Positions 46,753 to 55,471 of a stretch of 64,000 nt of DNA are shown here, in pieces. The notes below the pieces were generated by a model. The model did not search any database. It was given only the letters and a program-made list of their open reading frames with translations, and was not told the DNA's origin. Source of the stretch: an uncultured Methanobrevibacter sp. (GTDB lineage Archaea; Methanobacteriota; Methanobacteria; Methanobacteriales; Methanobacteriaceae); NCBI RefSeq assembly GCF_902771435.1, contig NZ_CACXXB010000007.1:1-64000 (forward strand), written 5' to 3'. The position numbers and the translations under genes are program-made. Each line of letters starts with the position of its first letter. Positions within the stretch are counted from its first letter, which is position 1.

Positions 46753-48444
46753 ATGCAATTTAGAAAGATATTGTTTGCATGTCTGATTATTATTTTGACA
46801 TTGGGTGCGGTTAGTGCATCACAAACGGATAATAATTTGACAGATATTGATGATGCAATGATTGTCGAAGACAGCAATTCGACAGTTGCCGGTGATGAAA
46901 CAGTTGTTGTGGATGAAAACTCAACAGATGCCGGTGATGTAAATAATGACACTGTCAACGGCACTGATGATTCCAAAAGGCCAATAACTGCAGACGACTT
47001 TTTTGTCTACACTACAAAATCTTTGGCCACTGAAGACGACGAGTGGGATGAACCGCAAATCCTGGTGTCTGATTTTCCTGAAAACGGTACTTTAAAAATA
47101 TTTGTAAACGACAAATTGAAATTCAATAAAAAGGTTGATGCCCAAAATGTTGAATTTGTTTCTCTCGATATTGATGGCGTTAAGAGGGGTTTGGGTATAA
47201 AAACCCTTGGAAATTATAAAATTTCTATAAAATATGCCATGAGCAATCAAACAGTCAATCTTGCAGATTATAGCTTTTTACTCTATTCTGAGGATGAAAG
47301 AGACGCTAACAATCCGATATCAATTTACGATTTTCTGACTCTTAAAGAAAATGGCAATGCAATAAGGGTCACTGATCCTAAAGCCAGATATGTAGTCGGT
47401 ACAGTCAAGGTTGCAATCAACGGAAAAAATGTTTACAGCAAGTCATTCAAGGCTTCAAATAAAATTAGGTATTTGTATATAAACTCATTCGATATTGCTA
47501 AGGGTTATGATCCTGGTAAGTATAAGGTTAAAGTCACTTATGCTTCAAGTACAGGCAAATCCTATTCTTTAACACAAAAAGTTAAATTTATAAAAACAAT
47601 TCCTGATATATATGCTCCGGAGAAAATGTCAGTGGGCGAAAAACAAAGCATAATCATCAAATCCGCTAAGGGAACATCAGGTACTGCAAGTATTTATCAG
47701 GCTGTTGTTAAAACTTTTGAAGATGTATACATTAAAGGCTATAAAAAAGTTGGAAAACTATTTGATGTTGATATTGTAAATGGATATGCTAGCATTCCTT
47801 TAAACAACCTGACTACAGGCATATATGGATTTATAGTGGAATATAATGTAGAAGGATATAAGGATAGCCAAGAACTTTCAGTTGAGGTCCTGAATAACAG
47901 TGAAAGCTTTTCCGCCAAGGTTGTTCCTTCCCAAATCAGTTTCGGTGAAACTGTTAAGGTCAAGGCATATGGTGAGAATATGTCATATGTATATGGATAT
48001 ATTGATATTGACACCAGCCAGTTTGAGGGAACACTTAAACTCATGTCCGGCTATGCTTCCAAGGTATTCTATGGATTGAAGGTTGGAAAACATGCAGTTC
48101 GTGTTTGGTTCGATGATGGAATTACTTATTTCTCAAAAACATTTGACGTTGTCGTTAAGAAATCCAATATTTCATTGACACTTGAAAAGGTTAATGTCAA
48201 GAAATCAGCCAGCAAATTAAAAATTACTGCAAATTTAAAAATCAATGGAAAGGCGGCCAAATATAAAGAGGTTACTTTCAAGTTCAACAAGAAAACCTTT
48301 AAGGTAAAGACCAATAAAAAAGGCATAGCTACTGTTTCAATAGCGAAAAAACACTTTAAGAATCTTAAAGTCGGTAAAAAAGTTTCATATCTTGTAAGCT
48401 ATGGTAAGGTTATTACTCTAAAAACTGCAAAGGTCGTAAAATAG
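46753..48444 (+). CDS. Adhesin-like Ig-repeat surface protein
   Basis: 563 residues. Signal peptide at 1-23 (ending V-S-A-S), then an acidic Asp/Asn/Thr-rich stretch to about 75. Several beta-sandwich domains follow, with repeats that share Y-K-(I/V)-x-(I/V)-x-Y and I-N-G-K. The last 90 residues are a clear Ig-like unit (K-I-N-G-K-A-A-K-Y-K ... V-S-Y-G) and there is no C-terminal anchor. A GGGG ribosome site precedes the ATG. Unknown ligand. Confidence 0.82.
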   Translation: MQFRKILFACLIIILTLGAVSASQTDNNLTDIDDAMIVEDSNSTVAGDETVVVDENSTDAGDVNNDTVNGTDDSKRPITADDFFVYTTKSLATEDDEWDEPQILVSDFPENGTLKIFVNDKLKFNKKVDAQNVEFVSLDIDGVKRGLGIKTLGNYKISIKYAMSNQTVNLADYSFLLYSEDERDANNPISIYDFLTLKENGNAIRVTDPKARYVVGTVKVAINGKNVYSKSFKASNKIRYLYINSFDIAKGYDPGKYKVKVTYASSTGKSYSLTQKVKFIKTIPDIYAPEKMSVGEKQSIIIKSAKGTSGTASIYQAVVKTFEDVYIKGYKKVGKLFDVDIVNGYASIPLNNLTTGIYGFIVEYNVEGYKDSQELSVEVLNNSESFSAKVVPSQISFGETVKVKAYGENMSYVYGYIDIDTSQFEGTLKLMSGYASKVFYGLKVGKHAVRVWFDDGITYFSKTFDVVVKKSNISLTLEKVNVKKSASKLKITANLKINGKAAKYKEVTFKFNKKTFKVKTNKKGIATVSIAKKHFKNLKVGKKVSYLVSYGKVITLKTAKVVK

Positions 48445-48687
48445 GAAAAACTTATTTTTCCTTTTCTTTTTTTTAATTTTTGAGTATTTCACATCATTAA
48501 CTGTCTATTTTTTTCAGTATTGCTAATTAACTTCAATTATAAAAATGAGGGTGTTTTAAATACAATGAATATTAAATATTCATCTGATGCTCACTATTAT
48601 GCTGAGTGTAGGGCTATATTGGTAATATGTTGGCTATAAGTTTTCAAAAACTATTGCAAGCCTTAGAAAATAATCGGGAATGTCTTT

Positions 48688-50232
48688 ATGGAGTTTAATG
48701 ATAAGATTAACATCGATTTTGTTACATTGAGGGATAACGTTTTAAATGTTTCAGGTTATCTCAAATGTCAAAATGCTAAAAAGGGTGTTGATGTGAAGTG
48801 CAATGGCGAAAACGTCAGTGTCAATTCATTTGATTATCCGACAAGGCGTGATGAAGACATCTACAATTTTGATTTTAAAGTGCCCGTCAATGATGAAAAT
48901 TTAAAAATTACAATAAATTCAACCGACGATGTAGATTATCCGATTAGGTTTAGGGAATTTTGCAACCTCTCTCATTTTAGTAAATATTTCGTTAAAGATA
49001 ATAAGATTGTTTACTTCAATGGGTCATTTAATGTAAGGGATTATTCATATTCTTCAATGTTAAAATTGGAGGTAAAGGAGTTAATCGATATCATCAAAAA
49101 TCGTCCAGGTTTTTACGGCCAGGCAATTTTATTCAGATTCATATTTCTCCTTGCATATCCGTTCATGAAAAATAAGGATATCTGGCTGGTGATGGACAGA
49201 AAGACAATGGCTGACGATAATGCGGAGCACCTTTTCAAATACATAAAGGATAAAAAGGATGGAATCAAGAAGTTCTTTGTCCTTCACAATGCAAGTCCTG
49301 ATTTTTCAAGAATTAACCAGCTATTCAAAGGACAAATCCTTGACTGCGATTCATTCAAACATAAGCTATATTATATTTTCACAAAGAAGCTGATTTCATC
49401 ACAGGGATCTGAATTTGACTTGAATCCGTTTTTAAACACAAACCATCAGTTAACTGCGGGCATCTGTAATCTTGACTTTTATTTCCTGCAGCATGGTGTC
49501 ATAAAGGATAACATGTCCTCCTGGCTTAGAAAATATGACCGCAACCCAAAATTGATTGTAACCTCCACACAAAGGGAGTATGAATCCCTGTTTGATGAGG
49601 GATATTTCTATGATGAGGATGTTATTCAGCTTTTGGGCCTTCCAAGATATGATAATCTCACCAATGAAAATGTTAAAAAGCAGATAGTTATCATGCCGAC
49701 CTGGAGAAATTATATTGAATCTGGTGACGATTTGCTTGATTCCCAATATTTTAAAAGGTTCAACTCACTGATAAACAATGAAAATCTCATAAATCACTGC
49801 AGGGATAAAAATTATGCAATCAGATTCAAGCCTCATCCGGAACTGACAAAATATCTGGACATGTTTGATAGAAATGATTTCGTGGAAATAGATTTGGATT
49901 CACGTTATCAGAATATCTTCAACGAGTCAAGCCTGATGGTAACAGACTACTCATCAATCTTTTTTGATTTCGCATATCTTAAAAAGCCACTGATTTATTA
50001 TCAGTATGGAAATGACTATCACTATGATGTGGAAAACGGTTATTTCAACTACAAAAATAACGGTTTTGGGCCTGTATTCGACAGTGAAGATGAACTGGTT
50101 GATAAAATAATCGAATATATTGATAATGATTGTGAAATGGAAGACATTTACGAAAAACGTGTTGATGAATTTTTCAGATTTCACGATCAGGACAATTCCA
50201 AAAGATGTTATGAATGGATTATGAAGCATTAG
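48688..50232 (+). CDS. CDP-glycerol glycerophosphotransferase-like enzyme (stand-alone)
   Basis: 514 residues. An N-terminal beta-rich domain (about 1-95) is followed by the TagB/TagF-type catalytic domain: L-Q-H-G-V-I-K (His near 271), G-L-P-R-Y-D-N-L, M-P-T-W-R, K-P-H-P-E-L (His near 391) and T-D-Y-S-S-I-F-F-D-F. The two histidines are the catalytic pair of the family. It adds glycerol-phosphate or a similar polyol-phosphate to a surface polymer. It is a shorter version of the fused enzymes at 52775 and 55472. Confidence 0.87.
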   Translation: MEFNDKINIDFVTLRDNVLNVSGYLKCQNAKKGVDVKCNGENVSVNSFDYPTRRDEDIYNFDFKVPVNDENLKITINSTDDVDYPIRFREFCNLSHFSKYFVKDNKIVYFNGSFNVRDYSYSSMLKLEVKELIDIIKNRPGFYGQAILFRFIFLLAYPFMKNKDIWLVMDRKTMADDNAEHLFKYIKDKKDGIKKFFVLHNASPDFSRINQLFKGQILDCDSFKHKLYYIFTKKLISSQGSEFDLNPFLNTNHQLTAGICNLDFYFLQHGVIKDNMSSWLRKYDRNPKLIVTSTQREYESLFDEGYFYDEDVIQLLGLPRYDNLTNENVKKQIVIMPTWRNYIESGDDLLDSQYFKRFNSLINNENLINHCRDKNYAIRFKPHPELTKYLDMFDRNDFVEIDLDSRYQNIFNESSLMVTDYSSIFFDFAYLKKPLIYYQYGNDYHYDVENGYFNYKNNGFGPVFDSEDELVDKIIEYIDNDCEMEDIYEKRVDEFFRFHDQDNSKRCYEWIMKH

Positions 50233-50364
50233 CACAATGTCTTATTTTCTCTTAGTTTTTTCAAAAATGTGTATTTTTGATTAGTTTAGATGCAATAATT
50301 GTCATTAATATTATATAATATGTATTATAAAAATAAACTTATTAGATAAAGAGGGATAGGTTTT

Positions 50365-51483
50365 ATGACGAATGCGAACGTAGGAAAAAAGAAATCAAAA
50401 CGTATTTTTTACTTTGATGCTTTAAGGGCTCTTGCAATATTGTCTGTAATAATGTTTCATGTTGCAAAATCTTTGCAACCTCAGATTATTGCCACATACA
50501 CTCCACATATCAATATTCACTGGTTATTTGGAGATTTTTTCTTTGCAGGATCAATCATAGGGGTTGATTTATTCCTTATGTTATCCGGTGCTCTGTCACT
50601 TGGAAGGGAATGGTCAATAAGGTCATTTTTAGGTAAAAGGATACCTAGGATTGTGGAACCATTTGTATTTTGGGTTATAATATTGGGATCTGCATTATTG
50701 TTAATTCAATTTTATAATCCTGGCATGATTAATGTGGTTTCTGCCTTTACCTTTGGACAAATTTCAGATTTTTTCATTAAAGCATGTACTGGTAAAGTTT
50801 TCGGATTTGGACCATATTGGTTCTTTTGGATGATTTTGGGTACTTATTTAATTATGCCTATTTTTAATAAATGGCTATTGCATGCCGATTTGAAGGAGGC
50901 GGAGTACTTTTTGGTTATTTGGATGGCTACATGTTTATTTACTTCAACTCTTTATAAGCCACTTCCAATTAAGCTAATATATTTCACAGGACCAATCGGA
51001 ATGGTAGTTTTAGGTTATTATCTAAGGCACACCAAAAGAAAAATATTTGACAACTTATGGCTTCCTGTGCTGCTGATACTGATTGGGTTATTCTGTCTGA
51101 TTTTCGGATCATTTTTAAACTCAAATGCAGAGACTTTATTCCATTTTGATAGATACTCCATTTTTAATGTAATCGAGGTTGCCGGAATCTTCCTGTTATT
51201 CAGAAACCTTTCAGGATTTACATTCAACAACGATTCATTATCAAAAGTTGGAGGAGTATTCAGAAAAGGAATATTCTCTATTGCAAAATACAGTTATGGA
51301 TTTTATTTAATTCATCAGGCCATAATGAATGTATTTGTCAGATATTTAAAAGTCACTCACTCATTTAATGGTTACGGTACATTATTTGTGGAAATATTTG
51401 TGGTGACTTTGGTCATATCATGGGTAGTCATGGCGGTATTGAATAGAATTCCATATGTCAATAGGGTCATTGGTGCCAAATAA
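50365..51483 (+). CDS. Acyltransferase 3 family membrane protein
   Basis: 372 residues, about ten membrane helices. The first helix holds the family F-D-A-L-R-A-L-A-I-L-S-V motif and the M-F-H-V-A catalytic histidine (H33). A positively charged loop K-R-I-P-R-I follows. The enzyme moves an acetyl or similar acyl group to a glycan outside the membrane. It lies between two glycerophosphotransferases, so the surface polymer is the likely substrate (inference). A TATA-like box near 50310 and a terminator suggest a single-gene transcript. Confidence 0.88.
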   Translation: MTNANVGKKKSKRIFYFDALRALAILSVIMFHVAKSLQPQIIATYTPHINIHWLFGDFFFAGSIIGVDLFLMLSGALSLGREWSIRSFLGKRIPRIVEPFVFWVIILGSALLLIQFYNPGMINVVSAFTFGQISDFFIKACTGKVFGFGPYWFFWMILGTYLIMPIFNKWLLHADLKEAEYFLVIWMATCLFTSTLYKPLPIKLIYFTGPIGMVVLGYYLRHTKRKIFDNLWLPVLLILIGLFCLIFGSFLNSNAETLFHFDRYSIFNVIEVAGIFLLFRNLSGFTFNNDSLSKVGGVFRKGIFSIAKYSYGFYLIHQAIMNVFVRYLKVTHSFNGYGTLFVEIFVVTLVISWVVMAVLNRIPYVNRVIGAK

Positions 51484-51507
51484 GATGATTTTATCATCTT
51501 TTCTTTT
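51482..51507 (+). terminator. Hairpin terminator
   Basis: An 8-bp stem (AAGATGAT/ATCATCTT) with a three-base loop and a following T-run, overlapping the stop codon. Confidence 0.65.
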
Positions 51508-51581
51508 TTTTAATTCTTAATGGATACATTAATAAACAATAATAAATATAATTTATTCTATAAAACTTTTTAAGGTAGATT

Positions 51582-52652
51582 ATGTCGAATGTAACCGCAA
51601 CCAAGAAAAAAACTCGTATTTTTTATTATGATGCCCTAAGGGCTTTTGCTATAATTTTTGTAATATTGATTCATACAAGCAAATGGTTTGCTAAAAGCGA
51701 GCCTGTCCATTCACTGTTCTGGACATTTTCATCATCATTGGCATCTTTAGGCAATGTTGGTGTCCCAATTTTTTTCATGATCAGTGGTGCATTATTGCTG
51801 AACCGAAAATATGATGATTTGGGCGGTTTTTATAAAAAAAGGCTTTCCAGGCTTTTTATTCCATTTTTCTTCTGGATTATTTTTATTATAATTTTCAAGC
51901 TTAACTACCTGAATTACCCTGCTACAATTGAGGGTCTTATAGACATCATATTCTTTAAAGGATTCGTTTGGTATGTCTGGACAATGATGGGAATATATCT
52001 TATTGCTCCGGTAATCAATTCATTCATAAGGGAATACGGCATAAAAGGTGTTGAATATTTCCTGGCGATATGGCTTTTGACAATAATACTGAATACTTTG
52101 GGCATTTATCCAATTAAAAATGTGGAGCTAAGCTATTTTGCAAAATTCCTGGGATATTTTGTTCTGGGATGGTATTTGAATAATAAGAAGTTCAGCATAT
52201 CCAATAAGGCAATGATGATTTGCAGTTTCATTGTTTTTGTTGTCTTTTCACTGGTTACTGCATATTGCATTTATCTGCAACTGCTTGATGAGGTTTATTA
52301 CCTGACAATATTGCCTGTTATTCAGGCAATCGGCTTTTATCTGTTGTTCAAATCATGTGATGACTATGCAAAGGAAAGCGACACATCCATAACCAGCAGG
52401 TTTGTTTCATTTATCACAAACTCAAAAATCGGACAGATTATCACTTCTATAAGCATATGCAGTTACGGAATGTATCTGACCCATTATTTTGTAATTTGGG
52501 TTGTCAAAATAACAAATTATCAGACACATATTCTTTTAAGAAATCCATTTAAATGGATTCCTTTCATAATGCTAATTGCAATTTTATTCTCATGGGGTCT
52601 GATAGGGGTTTGCAGTAAGATTCCATATCTAAAAGAGGTCAGCGGAACTTAA
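51582..52652 (+). CDS. Acyltransferase 3 family membrane protein
   Basis: 356 residues, a diverged relative of the 50365 gene. It shares the F-Y-Y-D-A-L-R-A-F-A motif, the catalytic histidine in V-I-L-I-H-T-S-K and a charged K-K-R-L-S-R-L loop. Similarity to its neighbour is in topology rather than identity, so the pair is an old duplication or separate acquisition. The M-I-S-G-A-L-L-L-N-R motif is typical of the family. Confidence 0.87.
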   Translation: MSNVTATKKKTRIFYYDALRAFAIIFVILIHTSKWFAKSEPVHSLFWTFSSSLASLGNVGVPIFFMISGALLLNRKYDDLGGFYKKRLSRLFIPFFFWIIFIIIFKLNYLNYPATIEGLIDIIFFKGFVWYVWTMMGIYLIAPVINSFIREYGIKGVEYFLAIWLLTIILNTLGIYPIKNVELSYFAKFLGYFVLGWYLNNKKFSISNKAMMICSFIVFVVFSLVTAYCIYLQLLDEVYYLTILPVIQAIGFYLLFKSCDDYAKESDTSITSRFVSFITNSKIGQIITSISICSYGMYLTHYFVIWVVKITNYQTHILLRNPFKWIPFIMLIAILFSWGLIGVCSKIPYLKEVSGT

Positions 52653-52774
52653 GCATTAAAAAATTAATGTCGTTGATGGGTGTTTCAGTCAAGTTAAAAA
52701 AACTTTTTTAAATCCATCATTTTTCCCGTTTTTTTCTCAACATATAAATATTATTTTTTTCTAATATTATTATC

Positions 52775-55411
52775 ATGCAAAATGATTTTAAGTTTTCGAT
52801 AGTCACTGCTTTTTATAATTGCGAAAATTATATTCAAGAATCAATAGATTCAGTAGTTAACCAGACTCTCGATTTTAAGGAAAATGTTCAGTTAATCCTA
52901 ATTGATGACGGTTCAACTGACGAATCTAAAACAATTGCATTAAAATACCAGGAGTCATATCCTGACAATATTCTTATTCTATCACAAAATCACGCCGGCC
53001 AGTCTGCCGCTCGCAATCTCGGATTGAAACATGCAGAAGGGGAATATGTAAATTTCCTTGACAGTGACGATAAGCTGTCTTGTGATGCTCTTGAAAAGGT
53101 GTTGGATTATTTCAAAAGGAATGATGTGGGAATAGTTTCAATTCCGGTAGAGTATCTTGGAAGTGATGAGGAACATATTCTTTTGGAGAAATTCGCTCAA
53201 AACAAGATTGTTAATGTTTTGGAGGACATTGAATATCCGCAACAGAATATTTCGTCATGTTTTATTAAAAAGGATGTTTTAACTGACAATTTCGATGAAA
53301 ACTTAATCATAGGTGAGGATTTTCTTTTAATCAACAAATTGTTATTCAATGAAAAGAGATATGCAATTCTGAATAACTGCACTTATTTTCAAATGATAAG
53401 ACCTGATGAAACAGCAGTTTCGGATATTGCAGTATCAAAAAAGGATTTTTTCACAACCAAAGTAAACCATTCATATAAAAAGCTAATTGACTATGCGATA
53501 AGTGAATTGGGATATCTGCCTGATTTCATCAAATATTCCCTGGCTTTAGACATTCAGGAATATTATGATGTTCCATCCTCAACGGTTTTAACCAAATCCG
53601 AATATAATGAATTTAGAAAATCCCTTCAGGATGTGCTGGCCTACATTGATGATGAAATCATTTTAAATCATAAGTTTTTAGGCGAAAACATCAAATCATT
53701 TCTGATTTATTTGAAAAACAATGAATTTCACATTGACGTTGAAGCAAATAGGGTATCCTTAAAATCCAATGACTTCACTATCGATGATCTCCATAAAAGT
53801 TTATTGGTTGTAGATGTTGTGGAAATCATTGAAAACAGTTTAAATTTCTCAACATTTTTCAGAAGCAGCTGTGATTATAAATATTTCACAATGCAGGCAG
53901 TTAAAGTTAAAAATGACGGTTCACAGGAAAGTTATGAGGGAAAATTCTTTGACTATCCGACAACCAACAGATATCCTCGCGAGTCAATCGGGGTTTGCTG
54001 GAATTTTGATTATTGCGTTGACTTTAAAATCCCGATTTCCAATGGTGAAGTTTCAAGAATTTATTTCAAATTAATTTATGATGAAGACGGAAAACATGCG
54101 GTAATGCACAATCCTCTGCAGTTCCAGAATTATGATGCGGGCCTTTCCAAAGTCTGCAACTATCTGATTAAAGATGATCAAATGGTGATATACAACAGGG
54201 CTGACGAGTCATTCTACCTACAGCCCTATTCATTTTTAAAGTCCGCAAAACTTGAAATAGTGTCCATGCTGAAAATGATTAAGGACCACAACAGCTCAAC
54301 AGTTCCCGCAATATTTTACCATTTATTATATCTGTTCATGTATCCGTTCATGAGAAACAGGCGCATCTGGCTATTCCAGGACCGTGTCGACATTGCGGAT
54401 GACAATGCAAAACACTTGTTCAGATATGCCGTAAAGCAGGATGATGAAATCGAGAAGTATTTTGTAATCAGCAAGGACTGTGAAGACTTCAGTGAAATGA
54501 AAAAGATTGACGACAATATCGTGCCTTTAGGTTCATTTAAAAATAAGTTCCTGTACCTCTTTGCCGAGAAAATGATTTCATCTCATGTAAACCACAGCTG
54601 GCTGAATCCGTTTTTCAATCCGAAAAGACCATATTATAATGGATTTTTGACTGTTGAGAAATGTTTCCTGCAGCATGGGGTTATTAAGGATGACCTGTCA
54701 AGCTGGTTTAGGAAATTCTTCCAGAACCTGCACTTGTTTTTAACATCATCCGACTATGAGCGGGATTCAATATTGGGAGACACATACAATTACGATGAAG
54801 AGGTTGTCCAGGCATTCGGACTTCCTCGCCATGACAATCTAAAATTTGGAGTTGCCAAAAAGGAGATCTTATTTGCACCGACCTGGAGAAAGCATCTGAT
54901 AAACAGACAGGCATTTGAAAAATCCGAATATTACTACCGTCTCAACAGCTTTTTAAATAATGAAAGGCTACTGAATGCAATTAAGGATAAAGGTTATAAA
55001 CTCGTATTCAGGCCTCATTATGATTTGCAGCCTTTCCTTGATTTATTCACAATAGATACTGATGTTATTGAAGTAAATACTCATGATTCCTATCAGACAA
55101 TATTCAATAATTCTGCAGTAATGATTACTGACTATTCCAGTGTATTTTTCGACTTTTCATTTCTTAAAAAACCTGTAATCTATTATCATGAGGGAAATGA
55201 CTACCATTATGATGAGGGATATTTCAGCTATGAGGAAATGGGCTTCGGTGATGTAATCGATAATGAAGAGGATTTGGTTGACAAGATTATTGAATACATG
55301 GACAATGACTGCGAAATGGAAGAAAAGTACAAAAAGCGTGTGGATGACTTCTTCAAATACACTGACCAAAAAAATTGCAGCCGTGTTTATGACTGGTTAT
55401 ATCAACATTAA
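52775..55411 (+). CDS. Bifunctional GT2 glycosyltransferase / glycerophosphotransferase
   Basis: 878 residues. The N-terminal GT2 domain (about 1-230) has intact motifs: I-D-D-G-S-T-D (43-49), A-A-R-N-L-G-L and L-D-S-D-D (95-99). A middle beta domain (about 330-470) matches the N-terminal domain of the 48688 enzyme. The C-terminal TagF-like domain keeps Q-H-G-V-I-K-D, F-A-P-T-W-R-K and T-D-Y-S-S. The usual R-P-H-P reads R-P-H-Y but keeps its histidine. One protein could thus add a sugar and a polyol-phosphate in alternate steps to a surface polymer. Confidence 0.88.
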   Translation: MQNDFKFSIVTAFYNCENYIQESIDSVVNQTLDFKENVQLILIDDGSTDESKTIALKYQESYPDNILILSQNHAGQSAARNLGLKHAEGEYVNFLDSDDKLSCDALEKVLDYFKRNDVGIVSIPVEYLGSDEEHILLEKFAQNKIVNVLEDIEYPQQNISSCFIKKDVLTDNFDENLIIGEDFLLINKLLFNEKRYAILNNCTYFQMIRPDETAVSDIAVSKKDFFTTKVNHSYKKLIDYAISELGYLPDFIKYSLALDIQEYYDVPSSTVLTKSEYNEFRKSLQDVLAYIDDEIILNHKFLGENIKSFLIYLKNNEFHIDVEANRVSLKSNDFTIDDLHKSLLVVDVVEIIENSLNFSTFFRSSCDYKYFTMQAVKVKNDGSQESYEGKFFDYPTTNRYPRESIGVCWNFDYCVDFKIPISNGEVSRIYFKLIYDEDGKHAVMHNPLQFQNYDAGLSKVCNYLIKDDQMVIYNRADESFYLQPYSFLKSAKLEIVSMLKMIKDHNSSTVPAIFYHLLYLFMYPFMRNRRIWLFQDRVDIADDNAKHLFRYAVKQDDEIEKYFVISKDCEDFSEMKKIDDNIVPLGSFKNKFLYLFAEKMISSHVNHSWLNPFFNPKRPYYNGFLTVEKCFLQHGVIKDDLSSWFRKFFQNLHLFLTSSDYERDSILGDTYNYDEEVVQAFGLPRHDNLKFGVAKKEILFAPTWRKHLINRQAFEKSEYYYRLNSFLNNERLLNAIKDKGYKLVFRPHYDLQPFLDLFTIDTDVIEVNTHDSYQTIFNNSAVMITDYSSVFFDFSFLKKPVIYYHEGNDYHYDEGYFSYEEMGFGDVIDNEEDLVDKIIEYMDNDCEMEEKYKKRVDDFFKYTDQKNCSRVYDWLYQH

Positions 55412-55471
55412 CTATATATTTTATTTAAAATATAATTACTAATATTAATATTTTTGATTTTAGGGATAGTT

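Noticed and set aside
48565-48639. 24-residue open frame upstream of the stand-alone glycerophosphotransferase
   Set aside because: It starts at an ATG behind a GGGTG, but has no motif and no sign of conservation. It could be a leader peptide, but nothing in the sequence supports that beyond chance.
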